DNA of 53,031 bases, from positions 1 through 53,031 of the forward strand of contig JAFXHU010000035.1 of NCBI GenBank assembly GCA_017533565.1. Reading direction: 5' to 3'. Source of the stretch: Clostridia bacterium. Lineage in GTDB: Bacteria; Bacillota; Clostridia; Oscillospirales; CAG-272. The stretch's first letter is position 1. The number at the start of each line of letters is the position of its first letter. The translations under genes and the position numbers were made by a program. Below are positions 42,401 to 49,945 of the stretch, in pieces. The notes below the pieces were generated by a model that saw only the letters and a program-made list of their open reading frames with translations, made no database searches and was not told the DNA's origin.

Positions 42401-44777
42401 TGGGAACAACGAGCTGGTAATCCTGCTCGTAAAGAACCTCGTCCTCGGTCTTGTCGGCAGAGCCGCCAACGCCGTAGCTGTATTCAATCTGAATTTTGTT
42501 GGGGGAGTAATGTGCGTAAAGAACGATTGCGCCGTTCTCCGCAAATACCGTGTCGGTGTATGCAAGAGCGTTGCTTGCAGGACCGCCGGGTGCGTTGTAC
42601 CACTGTACAAAGCTGTATCCCGTCTTGGTGGGAGAGGGAAGATTTACCTCGTCGCCGATTGCCTTATACTGTACCTCTACGCTCGAGCCGCCACGGGTGT
42701 CAAGGGTGATTGCATAAGCAAATACCTCAACGGTAGCCCAGTCGGATACGTGGTTGCCCGAAACGAAGCGAACCTTTACAAGGTTAACGCCCGACTTCGT
42801 AAGAGTAACGTAAGCGGAGCTTGCGCCGTTTTCAACGGTAACAACCTCGCCGCCGTTTACCTGAAGCTCGTAGCGGTCTGCACCGATAACGGGTGCCCAG
42901 CTAACTGCTCCGTTTGCATAGGAAAGCTTTTCGTCAAGCTCAAAGTAGTATGCGGTAACCTCCTCGGTCCAAGCGGAAGCCTCGGTGCCGAGAGCGCGCA
43001 CGCTGATAGCGTATTCCGTACCCTCAACGTAGTCGAGAATTGCGGAAAGGTCGAAGCTGTTGCCCTCTGCCGTGTAGGTCTTGCCGCCAACCTTAACCTC
43101 GTAGCCGGTAGCACCCTCTACGGTGCTCCAGGAGAGAAGCTCGCCGTTAAGCGCGATGCCCGACGGAGTTGCGAGTGCGGTCTTTGCACACTCGATGGTA
43201 GCCGCATCGGGGGAAGCGAAGCCCTTCGTTACGGGGTAAACCTTTACGGTTACCTTTCCGTCAACGGGAGCGCATTCCTTAAGGCTTACGGAGGTGCTTG
43301 CTCCGTTGTTTACAAAGCCGTGGTTGTGAGCGGAGCTGCCGCAGCTTACCTGTACCATATAGTAAGCGGCGTCCGTAACGGGATTCCATGTTACGGTCTG
43401 ATTGTCTGCATCGTAGGTAAGACCCTCAACCGCGCCGAGGAGCATCTTATGTACGAATACCTCGGAGGTGGAGGAGGCGTAGCCGTCGGCTACTGCGGTA
43501 ACGGTAAAGCTGATACCTTCCTTCGGCATTACGCAGTTTGCGAAGCTGAAGGCGGTGCTTGTGCCGTTATCTACGAGCGCGTGATTGTGGTCGGGATTGC
43601 CGCAAGCAACGGATACGTAGTATCTTTCTGCGTTGGGAACGGCGTTGAATACGAGAGTTCCGTTATATACGGTGAAAAGAGAAACTCTCGCGAGTGCCTT
43701 GTTGGTATAATAGCGCGTGGTCTGTGCGTTGTTCTCCTCGGAAAGAGCGAGGGCGGTAACTACGATTTTGTACTCGCCTGCCGCATAGCTTGCGAAGGGA
43801 ACGTTAACGGTGGTTGCGCTTACGTCGGCGTTGAGGACTTCAGCACCGCTTGCGTCGATAACCTTGACGTTATAGCTTCTTGCGCCTGCAACGTCTGCCC
43901 AGCTTACCGAGCCTGCCTCAACGTTTACGACGGGTGCGGAAAGCTTATTTCCGCTTGCGTTCTCCTGCCAGAGAGCATAGAGAGTCGTGTTCGCGTCGAG
44001 AACCATACCGTCCTTGTACTGATAGGAGAGCCTGTCGCCGTCCTTATCCATACTGATCCACCAGCCGTGGAAGGTGTAGCCATCTCTGTCGAGAGTGGGA
44101 AGATCGTAAACCTTTCCGCCCTTCGTTTCAAGAGAGCCAAGCTCCGACGCTCCGTCGTAGTTAGCGTCGAGAGTTACGGTATATTCGCTACCGTTTTCGG
44201 ACTTTGCCGCCCACTGTGCATAAAGGGTGGTGTCAGCCGTAATGGGCTGAGTACCGAATGCAAAGGGAGTCTTGAATGCGCTGTCCGAATACCAGCCGAC
44301 GAAAATGAAGTCGTCCTTCACGGGGTCGGCGGGCTTTGCCAACGTTTTACCGTTGACTACCGTTTGGTCTGCGACCTCGCTACCGTCGTCGGTTTCAAAC
44401 TTAACGGTGTAGTTCACCTTTTTAAGGAAACGCATAGTAGCGTTGTCAAGAGTGAGTGTAATGACTTCGTTCTCAAGCGTTGCAGTCGCATCGGCTTTGC
44501 CCTCTGCGCTGAAATCAAGAGTCAGCTTGCCATCCGATCCGAGTGTGTATGCACCGGAACTGCTCTGACCTTTTACGATCAGTGCGAATGTATCGCCAAC
44601 ATTAAGGGTTAACGTATATTCGTCGTTTCCGGAGTCATAGTAATACACACCTGCCTCGGGCCACTCTGTCTTAACAGGGTCGTCGGTCTTGTTCCTCTTA
44701 CATCCTACCGCAAGGAAGCTTACAAGCGTAAGCACCAAAACGAGAAGGAGTAAAAGCACTTTTCTTTTTGTGGTCAT
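36462..44777 (-). CDS. Giant BspA-type LRR lipoprotein
   Basis: 2771 residues; AAGGAGG precedes the ATG. Signal peptide with lipobox LAVGC, lipidated Cys26. Order: two InlB/Flg_new repeats (about 123-270: FIFVGWYSD, YTFHGWW), fibronectin III-like modules with NHNH-type Cys segments (about 275-680), two more InlB-type repeats (about 690-840), a very long LRR_5 solenoid (about 850-2560, with repeated GAF..C..L..I.LP), another InlB-type repeat (about 2585-2650: LFFAGWYNNPEF) and a C-terminal PPC-like beta domain (about 2655-2771: GTYYLWSTSDL, GTYYIVVNIYD). It is probably an adhesin or surface receptor. Transcribed apart from its neighbours. It avoids TTA, CTA and TCA codons over about 2,700 codons. 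Confidence 0.9.
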   Translation of the reverse strand: MTTKRKVLLLLLVLVLTLVSFLAVGCKRNKTDDPVKTEWPEAGVYYYDSGNDEYTLTLNVGDTFALIVKGQSSSGAYTLGSDGKLTLDFSAEGKADATATLENEVITLTLDNATMRFLKKVNYTVKFETDDGSEVADQTVVNGKTLAKPADPVKDDFIFVGWYSDSAFKTPFAFGTQPITADTTLYAQWAAKSENGSEYTVTLDANYDGASELGSLETKGGKVYDLPTLDRDGYTFHGWWISMDKDGDRLSYQYKDGMVLDANTTLYALWQENASGNKLSAPVVNVEAGSVSWADVAGARSYNVKVIDASGAEVLNADVSATTVNVPFASYAAGEYKIVVTALALSEENNAQTTRYYTNKALARVSLFTVYNGTLVFNAVPNAERYYVSVACGNPDHNHALVDNGTSTAFSFANCVMPKEGISFTVTAVADGYASSTSEVFVHKMLLGAVEGLTYDADNQTVTWNPVTDAAYYMVQVSCGSSAHNHGFVNNGASTSVSLKECAPVDGKVTVKVYPVTKGFASPDAATIECAKTALATPSGIALNGELLSWSTVEGATGYEVKVGGKTYTAEGNSFDLSAILDYVEGTEYAISVRALGTEASAWTEEVTAYYFELDEKLSYANGAVSWAPVIGADRYELQVNGGEVVTVENGASSAYVTLTKSGVNLVKVRFVSGNHVSDWATVEVFAYAITLDTRGGSSVEVQYKAIGDEVNLPSPTKTGYSFVQWYNAPGGPASNALAYTDTVFAENGAIVLYAHYSPNKIQIEYSYGVGGSADKTEDEVLYEQDYQLVVPTPDSVTSAFAGWYEAPNGMGTQYTDAKGYSLTEWTELEGKRLYAFWVDPTLSFTLTKVNGKDGYMVSAGDRIAVVDEITVPESFKGLPVLMVAGSAFKDCTNLKVVNLPATIENISAVDPFEGCTGLEAINVYGVEGATVRYWSEDGVLFFNGENGNSPAAVAMVPVAKTGSYTIPDGIVELGVEAFKNSKITRVVIPASVTRINKSAFEGCTNLTSVVFEAGEAALTIDARAFAGCAKLERIVLPARLAEINLTKYSISGTTVTVASANNAFDGCTSLTEINVVAANKNYKSVDGILYSADGKTLLYCPSVKAGDVTVPTGVQIIAPGAFIGANQITSVTLPNTLTYVGECAFFGLSQNLTSVTFKGANLGTGVTVGKYAFRDCVRLNTIELEAGSRLVALSEGAFYNCTALTGFEVPASMTSIGKEAFRGCTGITTVSFASNGAVLAFGEGAFYGCTGITRVDLPANISEMPGIFVGCSNLSEVTIPETSEYFTAKEGVLYDKAETEIVFFPMGKTGEYTVPATVKVINSGIFAGVTGLTKLELPTTLEVIGDEAFKSFRMSGNDAQFVFYGEPNTEARLVIGNRAFESSYIPSIALPSHTKSLGEYCFYNAYFYTAAGITLNEGLEDIEAYAFYATSSSYDYSTSSYATINIPGSVKVLGDFCFYNGRLFPILNEGLEVIGNHAFYQWSVSYSPFDFNIPASVTTIGDGAFKSNYYIRNVIFAEGSQLKTIGAYAFSSLGSNFTTITIPKSVTSIGAYAFKSCTYLSTVIFEEGGDEDLVLGAASIYYDFNYGNPRTELVSGHVFDACTSINNVSFPSRLVDMGSHTFYNTCSGYCSYYSYSALTVTFGENSRLQTIGEYAFYNSHLHSIEIPASVCNQAPVVNDEFGRSYDRLAIGAYAFGRENSTSYCTLIGVPGGITFAEGGSGDLTIGNNAFHKALFTTIELPARLAPYTSYTGEVISGLANGKGVFNAMPNPTGIDIVSGGDYYAVKEGVIYNADFTELIFCPAGVEGVITIPATVTKVNAEAFKDCTKITEIKFEAGEANVVIGNAAFAGCTSMTSITLPKNLADFSFGMIEGCTALQTIVADGVSVVYSDGGVIYSGDKSTLIYYPANREGTTYTVLPGTKIIAEKAFLNNAMLETVILPEGLIEIRDNAFNSATALLSIEIPNTVEVIGKNVFQYCGKLNVTFAEGGESALAIGDYAFGHTHFEKIELPERLVALGDYVFENNTDLNSISFGENSKLTTIGNYVFINTASLTEVTFPDSLVTMGSYNFASSSAINAGIKRVYFGNGLKTLGECNFENLQSLEYVYFGSGLETMGRSNFRLCSKLTKVEFASDCKLTVIPMGTFMNTGLTEIKIPASVREIESRNPNNYYSYGAFENCMSLTKVEFASGSVCTLIGSKAFYNCTALTEFEVPASVIQLGDEAFMYCTGLTSFTVPVTVTKLGHSIFKNCTALSNVVLNTKATELSQNMFEGCTALTSIALPDYVTSIGANCFLNSGVQEFIVPETHKTLTVVGGIIYTKDMTTLVACPPSFSATSITFPKELTEIGSAAFKGMTELKEIIFEEGGTAPLVIGDSAFYGCTGLTTLVLPERLTTIGDDAFNACKNLMYVELPSNLTSMGTYSFYECTKLLEVYNKSSMSESDIKQWGLAGYYAKNIFTPTSGERRLSVDENGYVTIYLEDVYVSWNVDNITGNFLLGYTGSETNLVLPEGIAAIYQNAFYQAGNFDSIVIPTGIIYCMSNAFSQCGTPLLLFKDSALPSTWDSYWNNDSCQTIFGWSGEDVTYSFVTELGGPVESMTSKYAITLPVLENQSDLFFAGWYNNPEFSGSAVSGSYYNAEKTTLYARWMTEEELLGGTDAAHAFELNQDTPTTVTVDTKGERIYLKFTITEAGTYYLWSTSDLGLDTYALLYDENMSQIGYGFDGYWDYSEWNNFGIQQSFEAGTYYIVVNIYDYASIETGSFNVNLSTTSPK

Positions 44778-45012
44778 ACTAACCTCCTTATTTTACGCCG
44801 CGATTAACGGCAGATTAACAAAAAATAAGATTTTGCGGAAGCACGCTGCTGCAACAATATATAGACCGCGTTTTAAAGCCGTGCCGTATTGCTCGAAAAG
44901 CTGTATCAAAGCATCGATTATAACGTCTTGCGAAGGGTCTGATAAAAGCGTCGGTATAAAAACGTCTTCCGTCCGATTATGGGGGCGATGCTCCCGTGGG
45001 GGTATCGTCAAA
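44778..45012 (-). promoter_or_regulatory. Intergenic region upstream of the giant gene
   Basis: The region holds a hairpin with CGAT/ATCG and CCC/GGG arms (about 44987-45008) just after the Opp operon, a possible terminator, and a possible minus-strand promoter TTATCA, 17 nt, TATAAT (about 44917-44945). A 72-codon open frame spans it but uses codons unlike its neighbours and has no ribosome binding site. Confidence 0.4.
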
Positions 45013-45270
45013 TTATCTTAAAAGCAGGTACAAAAGGAGTGCGGCAGCCGTGAAGGAGCCAACGAAGATAAGCAATATCGGGCCGTAAACGGCAAATGCC
45101 GCCCGTATCATAGCCCGCCTCTCCTTTCCCGTAACGGCGGGAAAGCTTTTGCGCCTTTTTTCTTCCTCCTCCTTTTGCTCGGGGGTTTTCCCCTCAAGCG
45201 CAGCCATAGAGTATATGGTCTGCCCCTTGTCCTCGTAGTAAATTACCTTTGGCTTCTTTTGCTTTTTCAT
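45013..45270 (-). CDS. Small basic membrane protein of the Opp operon
   Basis: 85 residues from ATG 45270; the ATG overlaps the OppF stop by one base (TGATG), so it is translationally coupled. The first 60 residues are charged (KKQKKPKVIYYEDKGQTIY, PEQKEEEEKRRKS) and cytoplasmic; the end is one hydrophobic hairpin or helix (about 56-84, YGPILLIFVGSFTAAALLLYLLL). No family recognised. It may be a small accessory subunit of the importer. Confidence 0.7.
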   Translation of the reverse strand: MKKQKKPKVIYYEDKGQTIYSMAALEGKTPEQKEEEEKRRKSFPAVTGKERRAMIRAAFAVYGPILLIFVGSFTAAALLLYLLLR

Positions 45271-46310
45271 CAGCCAAGCACTTCCTCGTTCATAAGATGG
45301 CAGGCAACGTAGTGACCCTCGCTCACCTCGGTCATTTCGGGTGCAAGCTCGCGGCATTTGTCGGTGCAGTACTTACATCTCGTGTGGAATTTACAGCCCT
45401 TTGGCGGATTTGCGGGGCTGGGAAGCTCGCCCTCAAGAGCGACTGGCTCCGACTTTTTGTGGGGATTTGCTACGGGAACTGCGGAGAACAGCGCCTGCGT
45501 GTAGGGATGCTTTGCATTCTTGCAAATATCCTGCGTAGTGCCCATTTCCACGATGTTTCCGAGATACATAACCGCAATCTCGTCGGATATGTACTTAACA
45601 ACCGAAAGGTCGTGGGAAATAAAGAGATAGGACATTCCCTCCTCACGCTGGAGCTTTTTCAAAAGGTTGATAATCTGCGCCTGAATCGAAACGTCAAGCG
45701 CGGATACAGGCTCGTCGCAAACGACAAGCTTTGGCTTTACCACAAGCGCTCTTGCGATACAAATTCTCTGTCTTTGTCCGCCCGAAAACTCGTGGGGATA
45801 GCGGTCGTAATAATGGTCCTGAAGTCCGCATCTTCTCATTACCGTACGGACGTACTCTCTCACCTCGTCCGCGGGGACGATGTTATGCACCTTTACCGCC
45901 TCGGAAAGGATTTCTCCGACGGTCATTCTCGGCGGAAGGGAGGAGTAGGGGTCCTGGAATATAAGCTGAAGCTCTGTTCTTAAGGGGGTGAGCTGCTTTT
46001 TCGATACGGTTGCAAGGTCAACGTCGTACGGATTTCCGTCCTTACCGACCGTGTGGTAGATGGCAGAGCCGTCGGTGAAATCGTAAAGGCGGAGAATAGT
46101 TCTTCCGAGCGTCGTCTTTCCGCAGCCCGACTCGCCAACTATACCGAGGGTCTTGCCTCTTTCAAGCTTAAAGGAAACGCCGTCAACCGCCTTCAGCGAG
46201 CGAAGAACCTTTCCCATAAGATTTTTTTGAATGGGGAAATGCTGCTTGAGGCCGTTAACCTCAAGTATATAATCCTTTTCGGCGGCGGAGGTAATATTCT
46301 TTTCTTCCAT
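45270..46310 (-). CDS. oppF: Oligopeptide ABC importer ATPase OppF
   Basis: 346 residues from ATG 46310, 2 bp after the OppD stop; AAGGAGG lies upstream (a TTG at 46316 is a less likely start). Walker A GESGCGKT (59-66), Q-loop [11 protein letters not shown], signature FSGGQRQR, Walker [13 protein letters not shown], His-switch SHDLSVV. The C-terminal oligo_HPY region has [15 protein letters not shown] and HYVACHL, the Cys pattern that in DppD/OppD-type ATPases can hold an Fe-S cluster. It energises peptide import with OppD. Compared with most OppF it has a normal length. Confidence 0.94.
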   Translation of the reverse strand: MEEKNITSAAEKDYILEVNGLKQHFPIQKNLMGKVLRSLKAVDGVSFKLERGKTLGIVGESGCGKTTLGRTILRLYDFTDGSAIYHTVGKDGNPYDVDLATVSKKQLTPLRTELQLIFQDPYSSLPPRMTVGEILSEAVKVHNIVPADEVREYVRTVMRRCGLQDHYYDRYPHEFSGGQRQRICIARALVVKPKLVVCDEPVSALDVSIQAQIINLLKKLQREEGMSYLFISHDLSVVKYISDEIAVMYLGNIVEMGTTQDICKNAKHPYTQALFSAVPVANPHKKSEPVALEGELPSPANPPKGCKFHTRCKYCTDKCRELAPEMTEVSEGHYVACHLMNEEVLG

Positions 46311-46312
46311 AA

Positions 46313-47488
46313 TCAATTATCCTCCTTTTCATCGTCGTAAAGGTGACAGAATACGCTGTGCGTTTCGCTGAGCTTGATTTCCCTCGGGTACTCGCCCTCG
46401 CACTTGCCGCAGCGCTTTCCGCATCTGCCCTTGAACAAACATTCGTTGGGAATGTTGATGGGGTTGGGAACGTTACCGGGAATGCTGTAAAGCTCCTCCT
46501 CCGCGTCGGATGCAAGCGAAGGCTTTGCCTTCTGAATACCGACGGTGTAGGGGTGCTTCGGGTCGTCGAATATCTCGTAAACCGTACCCTTTTCAACAAT
46601 CTTGCCCGCGTACATTACCACGACGTAATCAGCCATTTCGGCAACGACGCCGAGGTCGTGTGTGATAAGAAGAATGGATGCGCCGCAATCCTTTTGCACC
46701 CTTTGCAGGAGCTTGAGAATTTGGCTCTGAATTGTAACGTCGAGCGCGGTGGTCGGCTCGTCTGCGATAATAAGCTTCGGATTTCCCGTAAGCGCAATCG
46801 CAATCATTACTCTTTGACGCATACCTCCCGAAAGCTGGTGGGGGTAGTAATCAACGATGGTTTCGGGCATCGGAATACCGACGAGGGAAAGCATATCTAT
46901 TGCCTTCTGCCTTGCCTCCTCCTTCGTTGCCTCGGGATTGTTGAGGTAGAACACCTCCTCAATCTGGTATCCGACGGTAAATACGGGGTTAAGGCTCGTC
47001 ATCGGCTCCTGGAATATCATAGAGATATCCTTGCCTCTTATGCGGCACATATCGAGTGTGGGCATCTTCGTTACGTCGTAGCAAATCTTTTCTCCCGCCT
47101 CGTTAAAGCCAAGCTCGTCGGAGTTAAAGCGGATTTCGCCGCCGATAACCTGACCCTGCGGAGCCTGAACGAGCTGCATAATCGAAAGGCTCGTAACGCT
47201 CTTTCCGCAGCCCGACTCGCCAACGAGTCCGACTACCGAATTCTTCGGCACGTCGAAGGAAATCTTGTTGACCGAGCGAACTACGCCGTTGTCGGTGAAA
47301 AAGCAGGTTTCGAGATTGTCAATCTCGATAACGTTGTCGTTGGATTTCATAACCGTGGTAAACTGCTCAAGAGTTTTCTTTTCTCTCTTGATTTTTTCAA
47401 GACGCTTCATCTCTGCAAGATTGCTCTTGATAATCGCACGGCTCTCTTTAAGAGTTAATACGTTTGGATTCTTCGGTTTTCTCGTCAT
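46313..47488 (-). CDS. oppD: Oligopeptide ABC importer ATPase OppD
   Basis: 391 residues; AGAGGTG precedes the ATG. A 50-residue charged, probably coiled N-terminal extension comes before the usual start. Walker A GESGCGKS (90-97), Q-loop QEPMTSLNPVF, signature LSGGMRQR, Walker B LIIADEPTTALD, switch THDLGVVAE. The C-terminus has ECLFKGRCGKRCGKC and HSVFCHLY, again the possible Fe-S Cys set. Works with OppF on the OppBC channel. Starts 6 bp after OppC. Confidence 0.94.
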   Translation of the reverse strand: MTRKPKNPNVLTLKESRAIIKSNLAEMKRLEKIKREKKTLEQFTTVMKSNDNVIEIDNLETCFFTDNGVVRSVNKISFDVPKNSVVGLVGESGCGKSVTSLSIMQLVQAPQGQVIGGEIRFNSDELGFNEAGEKICYDVTKMPTLDMCRIRGKDISMIFQEPMTSLNPVFTVGYQIEEVFYLNNPEATKEEARQKAIDMLSLVGIPMPETIVDYYPHQLSGGMRQRVMIAIALTGNPKLIIADEPTTALDVTIQSQILKLLQRVQKDCGASILLITHDLGVVAEMADYVVVMYAGKIVEKGTVYEIFDDPKHPYTVGIQKAKPSLASDAEEELYSIPGNVPNPINIPNECLFKGRCGKRCGKCEGEYPREIKLSETHSVFCHLYDDEKEDN

Positions 47489-47494
47489 CTGCTA

Positions 47495-48568
47495 TCACCT
47501 CTTTGATTTGGGGTCCATAGCATCGCGCAGACCGTCACCGACAAAGTTGAAGGCAAGCACTGCCGCAACGATGAGAAGACCTGCGGGAACCCAAAGATTT
47601 GGATAAGACGCCATAGTTATGGGGTCGGTGGAGGAGGATATCATCGTTCCCCACGCGGCGTAGGGAAGCGGAATACCGAGTCCGAGATAGCTGAGCGTGG
47701 ATTCGTAAAGAATGATACCGCCAAGACCGAGGGTCATCGACACGATAAGCTGGGGCATAATGTTGGGTACGAGATGCTTGAAGATTCTTCTCCAAATCGG
47801 AATACCCATAACCTCGCAGGCAACGATAAACTCCTGCTCGCGAAGGTAAAGAATCTGTCCTCTTACCATACGTGCCGTACCGCTCCAGCCGAAAATGGTC
47901 ATAATCGCCATCAAATAGTATATTCGTAAGCTCGATTCAACCTCCCAGGAGTCGATAACAACCGACGCGATAAGGAGAATGGGGAGCGTGGGAATACAGT
48001 TAAGAATATCTACAAGACGCATTATAAGCTGGTCAACCCTGCCACCGAAGTAGCCCGAGATACCGCCCATAATGATGCCGAGTATCGTTTCAAGAATAAC
48101 TACGACAAAGCCGAGCGTAAGCGAAACTCTTCCTCCGTACATAAGTCGGATGAAGATATCCATACCCTTTTCGTCGGTACCGAGGGGGTGCGAGGTCGTG
48201 GACGGAGCGTAGGAGTTAATTCCAACCTCCTCCTCTACGAACTGAACGATTTCGTATTTGTTGCCCTCCTTGTCGGTGGTTTCGACACCCTCAAGGGTAA
48301 TGGTTGCTCTTTTAACCGTGGTGGTGTAGTCGGTTGCCGTTTCGCTCCATTCGTATCCGAAAAGATGAAGCACGGGCGGACCCGCAAAGGAGAATACGAA
48401 CAAAGCCACGAGCATTATAACTCCGACCATAGAAAGACGGGAACGGAAAAATCTTCGCATTACCATCATAGCGGGGGACATTTCCTTGTAATAAACCTTG
48501 CTTTCCCCCACCTGCTCGGTGCTTTCGGATACTTCGGCGGCTTCTTTTTTGTTTTCAAGTTCTTCCAT
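47495..48568 (-). CDS. oppC: Oligopeptide ABC importer permease OppC
   Basis: 357 residues: a cytoplasmic N-terminus, a first helix (about 47-66), an extracytoplasmic stretch (about 70-135, longer than usual, ending in HPLGTDEKGMDIFIRL) and five more helices. The EAA coupling loop is CEVMGIPIWRRIFKHLVPN (about 255-275). The motif HPLGTD and SYLGLGIPLPYAAWG are typical OppC/DppC signatures. Pairs with OppB. Confidence 0.94.
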   Translation of the reverse strand: MEELENKKEAAEVSESTEQVGESKVYYKEMSPAMMVMRRFFRSRLSMVGVIMLVALFVFSFAGPPVLHLFGYEWSETATDYTTTVKRATITLEGVETTDKEGNKYEIVQFVEEEVGINSYAPSTTSHPLGTDEKGMDIFIRLMYGGRVSLTLGFVVVILETILGIIMGGISGYFGGRVDQLIMRLVDILNCIPTLPILLIASVVIDSWEVESSLRIYYLMAIMTIFGWSGTARMVRGQILYLREQEFIVACEVMGIPIWRRIFKHLVPNIMPQLIVSMTLGLGGIILYESTLSYLGLGIPLPYAAWGTMISSSTDPITMASYPNLWVPAGLLIVAAVLAFNFVGDGLRDAMDPKSKR

Positions 48569-48592
48569 AAAAGTCTTTACCTCCGTATCCTG

Positions 48593-49924
48593 TTATTTGG
48601 ACAGCTTGACTCTGGGGTCAACGACTGCGTACATAAGGTCCGATAAAAGCGTTCCGATAACCGTCAAAACGGCGAGGAACATATTGTATCCCATTATGAA
48701 GGGAACGTCACCCTGCTGCAATGCCTTGTAGGCAAGGCGTCCGATACCGTCGATTGCGAAAACCTCCTCGGTAATCATCGCTCCGCCGAAAAGCGAAGGA
48801 AGAATACCTGCAAGAAGGGTCATAAGGGGTATCATTGTGTTACGGAATGCGTGAACGTAGATAACCTTCTTCTCCGAAAGACCCTTGGAGCGTGCGGTAC
48901 GGATGTAGTCGGAATTAAGAACCTCAAGCATATTCGTTCTCGTATAACGCATAAGTCCGCCGATTGAAAGTACTATAAGCACTATCATAGGAAGGACGAG
49001 ATGGTGAAGAATATCGAGAATGTTCGCAAGGCCAGTATAGGATGCACCGCCCGTTACAAGACCGAAGGCGGGAAACCAGCCAAGCCAGCTTGAGAATATT
49101 TTGATAAGCAGCGCCGCAAAGAAGAAGGAGGGCAGCGAAATACCTATCATAGTAATGATTGTTACCGAGTAGTCGGCAATTGAATACTGATGTGTCGCGC
49201 TCGTAATACCGAGAGGGATTGAAATTGCGAACTGGAATATCAAAGCAACGAGTGAAATGATGAAGGAAATCCACATATGCTCCGAAATAACCTTCGCAAC
49301 GGGCTGCTGGTAAAGGAAAGAGTCGCCGAGGTCACCCTTCAGCATATTTCCAAGCCAGGAAAAATATCCCGATAAAACCGCGCCAACCTTGTCAAAGAAG
49401 CCCGCAACGCTGTATTCTGCGTCCGCGCCAAAGAGTCGGGTGGAATTATTTTCGGTTACCGTCATCGTAATACCGCTTGCATCCGCGCTGAATATTCCCG
49501 AAAGCATCGTGACGGAAAGCTCCGCACTCTTGTCGAGAATGCGGAATTCTCCGTTTTCCTTCAGCTCAAGGTACAGATTATCTCTGTCACCCGCGTAGCT
49601 TCCTGCGTAAAAGTCTGCATACGAGATGAGCTTGTTCTCAAGGTCCTCCTTGCTTTGGCTTTTTATATCCCTTGAGAAAGTAACGTCGGAATAGCCTTCA
49701 TCCTTGAGGACGATATCTAGATATGCGTCGGGCATATAAAGACCGTATTTTTTCTTGAACTCGTCAAGCTGCTCGTGCGTAATCGTTCCCTGCTGAATTT
49801 GTGCCGAAAACTTCGTTTCGAGGTAGTCGGTGGGCATAAGCCTTACGAGGAAATAAATAATGATAGACACGCCAAGCAGAATAATAACGGAAAGACCGAG
49901 TCTTTTCAGTACATATTTGAACAT
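48593..49924 (-). CDS. oppB: Oligopeptide ABC importer permease OppB with insertion
   Basis: 443 residues, about 130 more than usual. After the first helix (LSVIILLGVSIIIYFLVRLMPTD) and the YGL segment, an insertion of roughly 100 residues (about 75-180, charged and beta-rich, e.g. LYLELKENGEFRILD) lies outside the membrane before the conserved WLGNMLKGDLGDSF. Then five helices follow with the EAA loop ARSKGLSEKKVIYVHAFRN. It forms the channel with OppC. The insertion probably contacts the substrate-binding lipoprotein. Starts 21 bp after OppA. Confidence 0.92.
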   Translation of the reverse strand: MFKYVLKRLGLSVIILLGVSIIIYFLVRLMPTDYLETKFSAQIQQGTITHEQLDEFKKKYGLYMPDAYLDIVLKDEGYSDVTFSRDIKSQSKEDLENKLISYADFYAGSYAGDRDNLYLELKENGEFRILDKSAELSVTMLSGIFSADASGITMTVTENNSTRLFGADAEYSVAGFFDKVGAVLSGYFSWLGNMLKGDLGDSFLYQQPVAKVISEHMWISFIISLVALIFQFAISIPLGITSATHQYSIADYSVTIITMIGISLPSFFFAALLIKIFSSWLGWFPAFGLVTGGASYTGLANILDILHHLVLPMIVLIVLSIGGLMRYTRTNMLEVLNSDYIRTARSKGLSEKKVIYVHAFRNTMIPLMTLLAGILPSLFGGAMITEEVFAIDGIGRLAYKALQQGDVPFIMGYNMFLAVLTVIGTLLSDLMYAVVDPRVKLSK

Positions 49925-49945
49925 TTATCTTTCCTCTGTCCGAAA

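Noticed and set aside
36399-44612. Plus-strand open frame of 2737 codons
   Set aside because: It is the codon-register mirror of the giant LRR lipoprotein gene. The minus-strand protein has a signal peptide, lipobox, ribosome binding site and recognisable repeats; the plus-strand product has none.
36462-44777. Regularly spaced DNA repeats that might suggest a CRISPR or satellite array
   Set aside because: The periodicity is that of LRR_5 protein repeats (about 69 bp), diverged at the DNA level and in frame throughout.
44793-45011. 72-codon minus-strand frame between the Opp operon and the giant gene
   Set aside because: No ribosome binding site, frequent TTA/TCA codons unlike the neighbours, and it overlaps the likely promoter of the giant gene.
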